In this document: positions 34,680 to 46,881 of the stretch, one piece after another
Layout of the letters: every line of letters begins with the position of its first letter
Numbering within the stretch: the stretch's first letter is position 1
From: Gordius sp. MW1
Taxonomy: Eukaryota; Nematomorpha; Gordioida; Gordea; Gordiidae
Direction: 5' to 3'
Length of the DNA stretch: 64,000 bases
Assembly (NCBI GenBank): GCA_964036665.1
Contig: OZ038527.1
Location: 24,265,901-24,329,900, forward strand
Notes under the pieces: generated by a model
Seen by the model: only the letters and a program-made list of their open reading frames with translations
The model's database searches: none
What the model was told of the DNA's origin: nothing
Program-made: the position numbers and the translations under genes

Positions 34680-35360
34680 AAGTTAACTTGATATCGTGAT
34701 TGCCACGCTTCTTAAACTCTCCTTTGTTTGTAAGGCTAAGGATTTTATCATGCTCGCTCTCTGCCAATATCTGTTTAAGAAGTTTATCATAATCGACTCC
34801 TTATCTTGGCATCCTACCCATGTTTCAATCGGTGGTCTACTAACTTTATTTTTCTGCTTACTCTGACTTCCTCCTCTTGAAAGAGTTCGACCTTGGTTCT
34901 TAATCAGCATGGGGATCTTCGTCATTTGCAATATTCACGACTTCCCTTATATTCTTCCCATCCAACACTTTATTCGGCTTAAATAAGTTTCAACCCTCAT
35001 AATTTTTGACTATTTCAAGGCCAGCGACATCACGACCTTTATTCTTTTAAATTTTGCCGATTCTACATTAACGTCTTTATCTACTTTGCTAACCATCTAG
35101 GTGTAAGCAATACTCCGCTACTTCTTCTTTGTTGACTCCTGTACCTAATAATCCTAATTATATAGGGATTTTTTTTGATGAACTGCATAACCCATTGATC
35201 CCACAGCTGTTTTCTAAACAAGCCTTACCTGATATGTCTTAATTTCTTTATCGTCATAGTTTTCTTGATCGGCATTCCGATTCCTGGTCTAAACTCTAAA
35301 TTCAGGTGCGATGAAAATCCATTATGCAAAGCTCGAATTAAGGGTTTTAAATAGGCCACC
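34680..35360 (-). pseudogene. RTE-like pol central relic (minus strand)
   Basis: A minus-strand open stretch of 82 codons (34683-34931) includes SRPPIETWVGCQDKES, resembling the linker between endonuclease and RT in RTE-class elements ('RRPHTTWWNEEV'). Surrounding frames are broken. Weakly supported alone, but consistent with the fragment at 32229-32640 on the same strand. Confidence 0.4.
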
Positions 35361-36191
35361 CTTTTTGCTCTTAATTTTAAGATAAGAGGTTTATAAACCT
35401 ATGACTTCTATGTTAGAAAATTTAAGTTTCATACAGTTTATTATATAGTTGTAAGCTCCCACCTCTATAATTAATTATTATATAGAGACTCGACTAGGAA
35501 TGCAAATAAAAAATTGATATTTGAATTTACTTATAGTAAAGTTAGCTCAGTTTGAAACTAATTTAATCTAACACGGCAAAAAACAAATTTGTAGGGTGTC
35601 TCTGCTTTTTCATATTAAAACGTTATATCGTTATATTCAACATAATACACCGATCAATGCGTCCCGTTTTGAGTAACTGAGTATTCATTAAATTTTTGTC
35701 GTCATCATATTTTTAAATTTTGTTTTAATTAAGATTTTAAAAGTCGATAATAAATCTACCAACAATCGATGGAAAGTGATAATTTATTGTTGCTGTTTTT
35801 TAATCTCTTTTCTACAGATGATGTCTGTTTATAATATGGGTTAGCATAATGTTTTGCTCGTATCAATTAGCCATAACCATACACCGTTAAAGTACAGGAA
35901 AAAACGTAATAGTATGACTTTAATAGGAATTACATTAAATTATTATAATCTAACTTTTTAGACCTAATTGAAAGCGATTATAAATAGTTTAAGCTTTTTA
36001 CCTCATAAAATAGTTTTGTTTGATAAAACTGTTTTTTTAAATAATTTTATTAATTAGAATACTATATAGCCTCTAATTCGCAAAATATTTTTAATTTCCC
36101 AATAATTTTAAAATAAGGTAACTTATTTTGTCACTTTTTTATTAAATTTTGATGACAAAGATAGAATGAACTTTTTTGCAGATTGACAGAA

Positions 36192-37281
36192 ATGGACCCA
36201 GTTTCAATTGGGGTCGCTATTGTAGCAGTTGTAGCATCCATCGGCTGGTACAAATCGTATCGAACGAAAAATCAGGTTAAATTTACATCTGAAATATTAG
36301 TTTTTAAATAGAAATTGACAAGTTGATCCAAAAGTAAATGTTATGATTACAGTAAAAATTCTTATTATCAAATAGAAAATTTGTTTTTAGGCCAAAATAA
36401 AGTCTCAAAATGATTATCTAAATTACTATTAACTAGTCTGGTAAAAACCGCAGGGTTTGGTCGGCCTTTGGTTTTAGTCGATCAAACATAATTTTTCTTA
36501 ATCGACCTCCAGGCTTAGTCGAAATTTGAAAGGGGACCAGTGTCGACCGTTATTCTTAGTTAAATCAAATGTCGACCAAACAAAACCCAGCCGTTTTTAC
36601 AACACTATACTATTAAATCCGAATTTATAAAAAAAATAATTTAGAGTTACTAGTTCACATTAAATTATACAATCATTTAGAATTAATTTCAAACTTATAA
36701 AAAATTTACAACATCCTAGAAATAGTGATTTATTATTCATTAATTTGTCAAAATTATTTCATTATTAACGACGCAAAATCATAAGTTTTGATTTATTTAA
36801 AAAAATAAATATCGATTTTATCTCATATAGATGTCTACATTTACTACCCTAAAATGTAAATCTCTTTTTTTAGTCAGAATTTTAAATTAATCCTAAATAA
36901 TAACTTGGATTGCTTTACAATTTGCATTTTTCATATTAATTGCTATGCAGTTTATGTATTTATAGCATCAATTTCATTTTATAAATTTCATTTTACAATA
37001 TTTTAACTATTTAAAAAACTTAAAAACATAATAAATAAAACTGTACAATTTAGAAACAAGACGGCCTAAAAAAATTGAAGAGCTCGTTAGATGAACACAA
37101 AAAATTAGTTGAAGATGCGAAACAAAAAAGTGGCAATATAACGGGTGAAATTGATAGGTTGAAAAAGATTGCTGAAGATGCTGATAAAGATTTGGATAAA
37201 CTTCGACAAGACTATCAAAAATTAATTAAAGACAACGAAGAATATAAGAAGAGAGTTGACGCCATTAAAACTGCTCCATGA
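36192..37281 (+). CDS. Unrecognised 94-aa membrane-anchored coiled-coil protein, two exons
   Basis: Exon 1 (36192-36275) follows a good acceptor (cttttttgcag, ending 36181) and a favourable ATG context (acagaaATGG). It encodes MDPVSIGVAIVAVVASIGWY, a probable membrane anchor, then basic residues. The donor is CAG|gttaaa. Exon 2 (37081-37281) joins in phase 0 at tgaag|AGC and encodes a charged heptad-like segment (EIDRLKKIAEDADKDLDKL..., about residues 44-85) ending KTAP. The acceptor lacks a polypyrimidine tract, so the junction is the weak point. An AATAAA 41 nt after the stop supports a real 3' end. The coiled coil vaguely recalls the BAP31 tail, and the gene lies 5 kb downstream of BCAP31 on the same strand, but I cannot claim homology. 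Confidence 0.6.
36432..36607. mobile_element. MITE of the GTGTTGYAAAAA...GGTCGACC family
   Basis: The right end reads aacccagccgtttttacaacacta and the left is the degraded complement (tagtctggtaaaaaccgc). tactatta occurs at 36424-36431 and 36608-36615; the left one directly precedes an extra 'ac', so the duplication is probable rather than certain. It lies inside the intron of the 94-aa gene. Confidence 0.7.
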
Positions 37282-37321
37282 TATTTCCCAAAATTTCTTA
37301 TTTTTACGATTATTTATATGT

Positions 37322-37327
37322 AATAAA
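37322..37327 (+). promoter_or_regulatory. Candidate polyadenylation signal of the 94-aa gene
   Basis: AATAAA 41 nt after the stop codon at 37281. The position is typical for a short 3' UTR. Confidence 0.45.
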
Positions 37328-37743
37328 AAGTTATACGTTAATATTTATGACGCGGAAAGATGTGTCAAAAGAATTGAAATATAAAGGTATTTTCCAAACC
37401 TTACTTTAGGTATTGGTCCTCATTAAATAATAAAATCCAAATTTTAGTCTATGTTAAGTGAAATTAAAAGATTACATATAAGGACACGTCCATTTAAAGT
37501 TGAGAAGTTAGGGAAAAATTCTCTCTTTTTATGTTTATTGTTTTGCAAGCCCAATCTTTTAATTAAACTTAATATAATCACACTCAGTAAGCTAAACTAG
37601 TTATATACTTGATAATTAATAACAAGGTTTTCTAGAGTATTAAAAATATTTTTTTTTTCATTATTTTATCCCTAAACCTCTTTAGTTATTATTTCACGTT
37701 TACAAGTGAACAAAAATTATAAAACTGTTTTATATCAAACAGA

Positions 37744-40010
37744 CATTTTTGACGCAAATATGACTAACCCCTCCGTTGATCAGGTCAAAATCCTAACACG
37801 GATAGTAAAGGGGGTCATGACGACCTTAAACTTTAAATAGCTATAACTTTGTTGTATTATAATATAAACTTTTTAAAATTTTAAAAGCTTAATACTATAA
37901 CTCTTGTGTGTAAATTGATATATAACTTTGGGTATTTGAACAAGTGGTTATAATTTTAAAATCACAATTAGTACAAGCCCCAAAACTTCCCCCTATGTGA
38001 CTATATTTATTCATAACAATTTATTTTCCTGCAATTTCATAATTTAATTTATAAGATCATATAAAGTAAGGTTGGAACTATAATTATAGAAAATTTGGCA
38101 TAAAAAAACCTCAAACAAAAAAAAATAGAGATGTTCAAACTTAATGAATTTTTGGCCCTATGTTTTTTAAAGTAAAAAAATTACTATGTTTTTAGCCATG
38201 ATTTTTCTAATTTTTGGACTTCGATTAAATTTTTTTCAATAGAAATACATCATAGTAAGTTAGAATTAAGAATAGGAAAAAATCTAATAGTAAAATCTTA
38301 AAACAAAAATTTTATGAGGCTCAAAAAATAATATTTTGTGTAAAAAATGAGATTTCCTACAAATTTTCTTAGTTTAAAATTTAAATTATTTTTAGATTAA
38401 AAGGGTAAAGTTTAAAATACTCAGTTTATAATTAAACAATGGTTATATAAGTTATGGTTTTTGTAAATTTGGCATAAAAACATCAAAACAAAAAAAAAGT
38501 TGTCCAAACTTAAGAAAGCTTTCACTTCTTAAATTTTTAGACAGAAAAGTTTCTATTGTAATTGTTCAACTTAGTGTTAAATTTTTACAATAGAAATACA
38601 TCATATATTTGAGAATATAAAATAATCTTCATGTAATATCTTAAAACACATTTTATAAGGCTATAAAAACAGTCCATTTTGCAAATGAGACTTTCTACAC
38701 ATATTTAATATCAAATTTGATTTGTTTATATTAATAAGAAAGTTTTAATTCAGTTATTTTATAAACATACATTAGTTCTAAGTTTATTAATTTGATTTTT
38801 TAGTCTATTAAATCCTAAGCTACTGTAATATTAACTATAAAGCATAAACGCCTCAAACAAATATTTAATGTTTATTTATTTGGGACCACTTGATAAAATT
38901 TTATCTTTTTATATTTATATGCCATCTTCACTCAAAAAATATCAAATATATAGCACTTCTTAAACCCTAAGAAAGCTTCAAGTCAACGTGAATAAAATGA
39001 TGCGGATAGTTTGTAGAATTTTCTACCCTAACATAATATCAAACGAAAACTTGTGGGTTCGGTGCGAAATTCCTCCTATAAAGAATATAATTTCAACCAG
39101 AAAATGGGGCTTCTTAGCCCATCAGGTAAGAAGGAAAGGAACTAATTATTGTTTATCTTCCCTGTTTTGGCGTCCTACTCTATTAAGGGGTCTCACATGC
39201 AATAATAGTTGGCTATACAAAGTATTCCGCGACATGCAAACCCTCGGTAAAGATTGGACCTCGTTACAAGCTATTATGCATGATTCATGGAAAAATTTCT
39301 CAGAAACCCATATTTCTCGCCTCCACTAATACGGCCTTGTTTCTACCCATAATCTAATGTTTAATTATCATCCATAACTCACACCTAAGGTACATTAACT
39401 TATTATCATGCATATTTACACTGCATAATACATACATTTGTTACAGGAATAAAATCACACGTTAGCAATAACGTGGCCTTATGCGCCATTTGGCGTAAGA
39501 AGGGGCTTAACCTTAGATTGCACTTACTAAGCTCTTGGGCGTCTTCGGGGCAAAAAATACATACATACCATACATGAATATGAAAGTGCACAGGAAAATT
39601 TAGGCAAATGAGCCCTTTTAAATACCACGAGGAAAAATAAACATGTTAATATCTAAGTTTAAAAGTTAAACATCTCAAATGGAAGGAAATGTTTAAAAAA
39701 AATTTCTTTACAGATAGGTTAAAAATTATAGTTTATGATAAAAAATGCAAAAAAAATATTTGAAATTTTTTTTTGTTTCATATTGTGGAAGGTTGGGTCA
39801 TGGAAGACCCCGGGCATCTAAACACGCTGTATCTTAAAAACTATTTGATAAGCCAAATTTTGCAGAGATATTTATGGATAAATTTTATGAAGCTACTGTA
39901 AAAATGAAATTATAAAAATCACTAACTTATTTCGTACAACATTTATTAACCGCTTGGAGTCCTCATGACCCCACCTAACCAACGGAGTGCTAACAGTACG
40001 TGCAAAAAAG
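37744..40010. mobile_element. Candidate 2.3-kb DNA element with imperfect TIRs
   Basis: The left end (atttttgacgcaaatatgac then cctccgttgatcagg) and the complement of the right end (cttttttgcacgtactgttag then cactccgttggttagg) are similar. Both continue into ggggtcatga(c/g)ga. A further gggtcatgg copy is at 39795. I see no transposase and no target duplication, so boundaries are approximate. It contains the retrotransposon ORF at 38988-39329. Confidence 0.4.
38988..39329 (+). pseudogene. Non-LTR retrotransposon pol C-terminal fragment, 113 codons open
   Basis: The open frame includes RIFYPNIISNENLW, RKWGFLAHQVRRKGTNYCLS and GKDWTSLQAIMHDSWKNF. This is the ordered C-terminal signature of I/CR1-class pol ('RIFWPNTISNxxLW ... 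KWxWIGHxLRK ... GKTWxxLxxxAxDRxxWRxxV'). No RT domain precedes it. The absence of stops over 113 codons suggests a recent fragment or chance survival. Confidence 0.75.
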
Positions 40011-40098
40011 TTATTAATTTAGAAAAATGAATTTATACACATGATAATAATTTTTTGTAAAGAAATGAATAAAATACATTTTATACAGTTTAACTAAA

Positions 40099-40521
40099 TG
40101 TGGCATATGTGGCATATGCCGATCTTTAATAAATGCTAAATCATATCTGATTTTATTAAAATACACACGCACTGCAAAAACTACTATATGTTACACACAC
40201 GCCATTAATCAAGATCCGCATATGAAAGTTTATATTGAATGAATGTCAACTATATGTAAATCATGATGATTATTAATTTAGATATTGGATAATCATACAT
40301 ATCGATCAATATACCTCGCTTACCATGATATAATATTATTATTATCGACAATTATATATAGATCACTTTTCACGTTTACTATTCATATATATTATTATAT
40401 TTTTCACTGGAATAGTTATGAACGAAAAAATGTAGCTTTAAAAAGAGTGAAGATAATAAACATTTATTCGCGGTAGTTTAGAAACAAATAAATTAGCTTA
40501 AATATAAATAAGAATTCATTA
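40099..40521 (+). repeat. Direct duplication, copy 1 (423 bp)
   Basis: From tgtggcatatgtggcatatgcc to agaattcatta, this is nearly identical to 41405-42315 except that copy 2 carries about 486 extra bases after cacgtttact. Non-coding. Confidence 0.9.
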
Positions 40522-41031
40522 TTGGTGTCAGATCAAAAGAAATTATACTCGCGCCAAGAAAAACAATTCGGTAAAAAGCATATATACCCATCCACAATTA
40601 CGCCGATTTTTCGAAAAACGAATCCAACAAATGGGAATTAAACAACTAGAGCCGAAAATTTTGGTTAAATTATGAAAATATTCCGTTCTTTAATTCACAA
40701 GGAAATGAACATCATTTGAGGTGCAGGAAAAATTCTCAGTTGTCCGAAAACAATGAAATTCAAACACACTGGAAGTGCTTACATACAATAAATTAAAAAA
40801 AATGTTATTTAACCCCTCATATCGTTTTTTGTTACTATAATTTAGCGGTTTACTTATGATTTTGATAAAATTAGGAAGGGACGGTGAGAGTAATGATAAA
40901 ATGTAAAATGGCAAGGTAGAGTCTAGGAATCAAAATAATGTTGATAATTGTAAATTGGATTATATTAATGTTTTGAGAGAAATGCCAGAAATATTTTTAA
41001 AAAAATTGATACTATTAAACCGGGTATTTAC

Positions 41032-41100
41032 AGGGCACTGAACTCAGATATTGAGTCAACCTTGGTTTTTGGGGCACTGAACTCAATTAATGAGTCAACC
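41032..41100 (+). repeat. Two tandem copies of a 43-bp-spaced GGCACTGAACTCA unit
   Basis: ggcactgaactcagatattgagtcaacct and ggcactgaactcaattaatgagtcaacct occur back to back. Each contains a small dyad (tgaactca...tgagtca). Confidence 0.8.
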
Positions 41101-41404
41101 TCGGGTTTAAGAGGAACGGGATTTTGCTAAAAATCCGTATCCTCGGTTTCGGTAAGTGGTGTCAATGGATATAAATTTGGAAGTATGGCATATTAAAATT
41201 AAAAATGTCGATAGGCATAAATTTAAATTATGGCAATAAATTATATTAAATTTTGGATTAAAGTTAGGACATGTTTGAAAATTTGGTTGTTTGTTATACC
41301 TATGGGTTGTCAGGATTTTGTTAAATAATAAAAAAAAAATATAATATATAATAAGGTAAATCTCGACCTCTAACTTAATAAGTAATTTTCGATAAAGGGT
41401 GAGG

Positions 41405-42315
41405 TGTGGCATATGTGGCATATGCCGATCTTTAATAAATGCTAAATCATATCTGATTTTATTAAAATACACACGCACTGCAAAAACTACTATATGTTAC
41501 ACACACGCAACATTTATCAAGATCCGCATATGAAAGTTTATATTGAATGAATGTCAACTATATGTAAATCATGATGATTATTAATTTAGATATTGGATAA
41601 TCATACATATCGATCAATATACCTCGCTTACCATGATATAATATTATTATTATCGACTATTATATATAGATCACTTTTCACGTTTACTATTTGTGGCATT
41701 CGCCTATTATTAGTAATAGTTTAAATTTGTTTGCCTCTTTAACGTTTGCATCTTTAACTTAATCTTTGCCAAAATGACACACACACGCGCTTTGATTTTA
41801 AATAAACGGTTCTAATATAATGCTATATATCTCGTTCTTGATAACTCATGCACCGCACCTCTTACCGAATTACCCTTACCAATTTTCCCTTACCGATCTT
41901 TCGATTATGAAATCCAGAAAGTTAACATACGTTACACAAGTGCGGCATCAATCAATATCCATATAGGAAAGCTTATATAAATTGAATATCGAAATACATT
42001 ACACAAGATATATTTAATATTTGTGAAATCATCACGATACAACACTTTTACTTTTGGGAGATCATTATTAGAACTTTGAAAAACGGGATCATATATTTGT
42101 GAACGAAATAATAAAGAAAATTATATTTTGGAAAGTTGTTAAAGAAGGAACGTTATATTGGTGAACATTATACTATTCATATATATTATTATATTTTTCA
42201 CTGGAATAGTTATGAACGAAGAAATGTAGCTTTAAAAAGAGTGAAGATAATAAACATTTATTCGCGGTAGTTTAGAAACAAATAAATTAGCTTAAATATA
42301 AATAAGAATTCATTA
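41405..42315 (+). repeat. Direct duplication, copy 2, with a 486-bp insertion
   Basis: Matches 40099-40521 on both sides of an insertion spanning about 41694-42172. tactatt occurs at both edges of the extra segment, so it may be a mobile insert with a 7-bp duplication. Alternatively, copy 1 lost it by recombination between the short repeats. No ORF in the insert. Confidence 0.85.
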
Positions 42316-43409
42316 CTAAACGAATGGCAATCTGTATATAGAAATAGTAATTAACTTTAAATTTCCAAAATTAAAATGTTTATTAATCTACCGTTTCTTT
42401 ATAACGACCCATGCATTTATTTCACCTAATTTGATATTGAAAAATACCTGTTTTCCTCCAGTGGGTCCTCTATAAGATCATTCTTAACATCAATAAAAAA
42501 AATCTTTTTATACAATATTTCTTAGTATTATTCATTATGTTATTAAATTGATTTACTGGGATTATTACATATTTGTAAAACCTTGAAATAAAATAAATTA
42601 GATGTAAACGGTCAGGATTAATTTGCAGGAAATTATTCGGCCAGTTTCGCAAACTATTTTGTTTTTTACAAAATTAAATAACTTAGGAATTTTTATTCAC
42701 TTTAGTGCTTTCCATTTTCTTTATTTACCTTATCTTTTCAATCAACGCACTTTATTTCCATAGTCCAATTTAAGAATTTTATTTATTTAAGAATAATCTA
42801 ATTTTCATAATGATAAAAGGCTTTGTTGTGTTCTAATCAATTTCATAATTATCGAAAAAATCTACTTATTAATATAAATGTCCGCGATAAAATTATAGGC
42901 GATGGTTTAATAAATTGTCTTTCTAATTTTACATCTTTCCGGATATATTTATTCACTCAAAAAGAAAAGAAAAAAAAGGAAGAATCGGAAATCGAGAATC
43001 GAGAATGAATGCATTTTCTAAAAAAGGGTATATATAGCTATCGCTCATCATTATTCTTGGCACATTTCCAAGTAAAGTTTTTCTAGCTAAAGCTATGACT
43101 CAGTACATTTCCAGCAATTTAAAACTAGAACTTGAGTAACAGGGTAATAAAAAAAAGGAATAGGGAAGGGGGAATAGAAACATGATTTAACATAAACAGG
43201 CGTATAGTAACATCATAAACAGGAGTAGAGTAACGTCATAAACAAACGTACAGTAACGTAATAAACAGGGGTAATCTGTCGTGACTCATTAGTCATCCGA
43301 TAAATAATAATAATCGTAGCATATAAGTATACGAAGAAATAAACAAACAAAAACAACAACAAAAAAACTAGTTTTTCCAGGGGTGAACACCACACCAACA
43401 TACAGCAAC

Positions 43410-43687
43410 AGGCGCGTAGCCAGGATTTTTTCAAGAGGGAGGAAAAATTCAAAAAAATTTTCGACACTTTTATTTATAATGTAACAAAAGTAAACTTCGC
43501 GTACAATATGTGCGAAACTTTAAAACGCTATATAACCAGCTTTAAAAAAATCTCTTCTCTTCATTAATCAGAGCATTTACTATCGATTTTATACCTTAAA
43601 AAAGGACATGGTTCTTAAAAAAAAATTCAAATTTTGGTCAAGGGGGTTGAAAAGTCCCGCTTTCTGACACCTTGGCTAGGCGCCTGA
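43410..43687. mobile_element. MITE-like element with CAGGCGC-GTAGCCAGG termini
   Basis: Left end caggcgcgtagccaggattt, right end ccttggctaggcgcctg. Inverted repeats of about 17 bp with few mismatches; ends are related to the GGGCGTAGCC family. No convincing target duplication. Non-coding. Confidence 0.6.
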
Positions 43688-44929
43688 ATTGCGACAGGAT
43701 GTACGACTATCATAGTGATTTATCTATTAAAAAGGAGCCTTTAGTCGAAGATCATAACTAAGAAAATATAATGGTAGAATAAAACACGGCGGATTGGATC
43801 ACAAAAACGGAGGTCAAAATTGCTATGGGTAAACTAAAGTCAGGAAAAGCTTCATACCAATAGAAGGTTTAAAGCGTTAGGCAATACTGGTGTCTGAATC
43901 CTCGCTTTTTAATAATAACTTGCTAACGAGTAAAATGCCTAACGAATGGAGGGATAGCTATATGATACCGATATACATAATGTAAGGGGATATTCAAGAT
44001 TGTAACAACTACAGAGGGATAAAGCTTATGAGTCACACTTTAAAGGTGTGGGGAAAATGTATCGAAAAACGGCTTCATAGTTTAGTTAAAATTCGCGTCA
44101 ACCAATTCGGATTTATGACGGAGAGGGCTGCATCAGATACCCTGAATAGTGTTAGAAGATTAATGGAACGGTTTAGAGAATGGGAGGAGGATTTGCACAG
44201 GTGGTTTATCAATCTAGAAAATATGATAAAGTCCCTCGGATTTAGTGTAAAAATGACTTAAAACAATGTGCCAGAATTATACGTCAGAGAAAAGATATGT
44301 ACAAGGGAAATAGAACATACGTTAGAACAACGGTGGGGACTACAAAGGGTTTTGCCATAAATACTAGAGTCCATCAAGGTTCAGCTCTTAGTCCCTTCCT
44401 ATTCATAATGATATTATTACAAAGGATTTGGGGGGGGGGAAGCTCCTTGGGCAAAAATCTTTGCAGACGATATAATCCTCTGTGCCAAAAGTGAACAAGA
44501 ATTGGCTATTACTGTAAATAAATGGGTAAATGCAATAAAAGAAGGTGGTCTCAGGGTAAATCGAAAGAAAACAGAATACATGAAGACAAAGTTTAAATCA
44601 GATGAAAATTAGCTTAGTGCATCCCTTGATAAGAGTGAATTTCTTCAAATATTTAGGAACGCTTCAATCGGATGGTGGAATGGATGAAAAAATCCAAGTA
44701 AGGATAAATTCCGGATGGCTCAAATGGAGACACTTTACAGGCGTTCTGTGTGACAAAAACATCCCAAGAAGACTAAAAGGTGCACTGTATAGGTCCATAA
44801 TAGAGCCAACAGTCCAGCTCGGAATCTTGGGCTCCTATATAGCTCGGAATCATGGGCTATACGTAAAATGGAAGAGCAGCGCCTTGCATCCATGGAGATG
44901 AGAATACTAAGATGGGTGAAAGGAGTAAG

Positions 44930-45550
44930 TAGAGGTGTGCACGGATCCAATTTTTTTGATCCAATCCGATCCGAAGGGTTTTTGAAAAATTTTATATCCA
45001 TCCGATCCGAGTTTTTTAAAATCTAAATCTGTTAAAAATTTGCGAACAGAACTTTTTATTGATGATTAAATTCAAAAAACATAAAAATAAGGTATAGAAA
45101 TTTTAATAGACCCGAAATAAATGTAAAATTGGATTTGACTTATTCCATATTATCATATAAAAATAATAAAGAATCTAAATTTTCTGGTTTAATTCGCGTT
45201 CTTCTTTCTTCGAATGTTCTTCCAGCCACCGAGAAATTTATTTCCGAAGTGGTAGAGGTAGCAGGTATAGCTAAAACTTTATTTGCCAGCTTATAAAGCC
45301 TTGGTAGGACTGTTTGATATGAAACCCAACTTTTCAGCAAATCTTTTTTGAGTCATATTTGCAATCTTCATTTCAAAGATAATTATGAAAAGGTATACTA
45401 GAAATTATTAATTTAATTAATTAGAACTTATTATTGTTTATTTTAAATTTGAAAATCCGATCCGATCCGACTAAAATAAAATGTTGATCCGATCCGATCC
45501 GAGTTCGGACGGATCGGATGTCGGATCGGATTGATCCGTGCACACCTCTA
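44930..45550 (-). mobile_element. hAT-type element with GATCCGATCC ends, 621 bp
   Basis: Ends tagaggtgtgcacggatc (left) and gatccgtgcacacctcta (right) are 18-bp perfect inverted repeats. The perfect 8-bp duplication ggagtaag flanks it (44922-44929 and 45551-45558). gatccgatcc motifs crowd both ends. The minus strand retains the transposase C-terminus. It lies within, and so postdates, the non-LTR relic. Confidence 0.93.
45140..45340 (-). CDS. hAT transposase C-terminal dimerisation domain remnant (66 aa)
   Basis: The minus-strand frame contains LPRLYKLANKVLAIPATSTT, SEINFSVAGRTFEERR, and LDSLLFLYDN. These match the hAT C-terminal dimerisation region ('YPxLxxLAxxxLxIPATSxxSERxFSxAGxxxxxxRxxLxPxxxxxLxFLxxN'). 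The N-terminal BED finger and catalytic core are missing, so the element is an internal-deletion derivative. The peptide could at most interfere with transposase dimers. Confidence 0.85.
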   Translation of the reverse strand: MLKSWVSYQTVLPRLYKLANKVLAIPATSTTSEINFSVAGRTFEERRTRIKPENLDSLLFLYDNME

Positions 45551-45869
45551 GGAGTAAGCAAAAAGGAACATTAACGAAATGAAAAAAGAATATGGGTACA
45601 ACATCTATTACGGCAAAGCCCCTAACAAACAGACTAAGATGGTATGGCCATGTCGAGGGAAGGGACGATAGCTACCTCGGGAAGAAAATTGAGAAGATAA
45701 ATTTAGCAAGAATACGAAAGAGACGAAAACCCAAGCTTACTTGGATTCATAAAATAAGTCACAAGATAAAGAAAGAACTATGTAAATAAAGAGACAAATG
45801 AAAAAAATGTTGAAAGGACTGACCACCAGCCAGGGTGATAATCAGTCATTAGAAAGAAAGCAAGTCGGA

Positions 45870-46720
45870 CACAAAAACAAATATGGGATTTGGGCTCGGG
45901 CGAGGTCGAAAAAAGTATAGCCAATCAGTGGTCATTTGCTAATCTATTTGCGAAAGCAAAATAAAAGTCTTTTACAGAAGCATAAGTTCACAGCGAAAAA
46001 TGAAAAGGTTTCTTAAGTTTGTAGCGAAATACTTTATTTTACTTATTGTTTGTTATTTAGAATTTCGTCCTAAAAAAGTTAATTCAATATGTAAGGACGA
46101 AGATATAGATAAAAAGGGACGAGCTATTATATAACCTTTATGACTTTTTTATACTAATCATTATTAATTCAAAACAGTATTTATAAATTATGCATAATTG
46201 CTTATGATAGCTAAAACGCTTAGTAAAATTTTTAGACTCAGGGCCGAGCATGGCATATAAACGTAAGAGGGAATAAAGGCGCTAAAAAATTTTGAATTAA
46301 AAATACTCCCAATCTAGCCCTGTGCGGAGAAAGATTTTCAAATTATATTTGCCTTGCCAGAAATTTAAATTACATTAAGGAGTAATGAAATCTTACCACA
46401 ATATTTGTGCTTACTTTTTTACAATGGGGGATCATCCAAAAAATTTTGCCATTTCTCTTAATCTCCCTCAACGTTAATATATATTCATACAAAATTAAGC
46501 GTAATTTTATTTGTAAAATATCATGAAAGCTCCGTCAAATTAATGCTAGGAAGCAAGCAACTGGACTAGCAATGAGCAGAGCAATAACAACTTACTCTAC
46601 GTAGCATTCTTAAATGATTTATGTTAGGTAACAATTTTGTTTCCTTTACCTGCTGCTTTCCTGTAGTAAGGTCATAAATCTTTTTCGCACCAGCCTTTAC
46701 TCCTTTCTATATACACATTA
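45870..46720. other. AT-rich stretch, nothing recognised
   Basis: No ORF, exon or repeat I can support, apart from 'gggctcgggcgagg' near 45890 reminiscent of hAT subterminal blocks. Confidence 0.4.
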
Positions 46721-46723
46721 AAG

Positions 46724-46881
46724 CGTGGGCGTGCCAGGGTGAGGCGGGGAGGGACGGTTGCCCCCCCCCCCTTTAATACAAAAATTAAATAAAAAATTTA
46801 ATAAAAATATAGCTTAAATTTTGAAAAATTATCTCCATAATTATTGCCCCCCTTCTAGTTCCAATCCTGTCTAGGCCCATG
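46724..46881 (+). mobile_element. GGGCGTAGCC-type MITE
   Basis: Starts gtgggcgtgccagggtgagg and ends ccaatcctgtctaggcccatg; C/G-run and 'atatagcttaaattttga' core inside. A truncated relative begins at 47343 (gtgggcgtagcaagg). Non-coding. Confidence 0.65.

Larger units (their letters stand above)
43740..45860 (+). pseudogene. RTE-like non-LTR pol relic, interrupted by a hAT
   Basis: Frameshifted but ordered RT pieces: GKCIEKRLHSLV...NQFGFMTERAASDTL (44050-44145); INTRVHQGSALSPFLFIMI (about 44360-44415, the 'G-x-x-QGSALSPxLF' motif); FKYLGTLQSDGGMDEKIQ; GVLCDKNIPRRLKGALY (about 44740); EMRILRWVKGVSK split at 44930 by the hAT; and LRWYGHVEGRDDSYLGKKI (45630-45690). Removing the 621-bp hAT and one TSD restores continuity. 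Stops and frameshifts make it dead. Confidence 0.85.

Noticed and set aside
41107-41478. Minus-strand 123-codon ORF
   Set aside because: Overlaps the 40099/41405 duplication and AT-rich sequence, shows no domain or splice context, and the amino-acid content (I, Y, N, H, L) reflects base composition.
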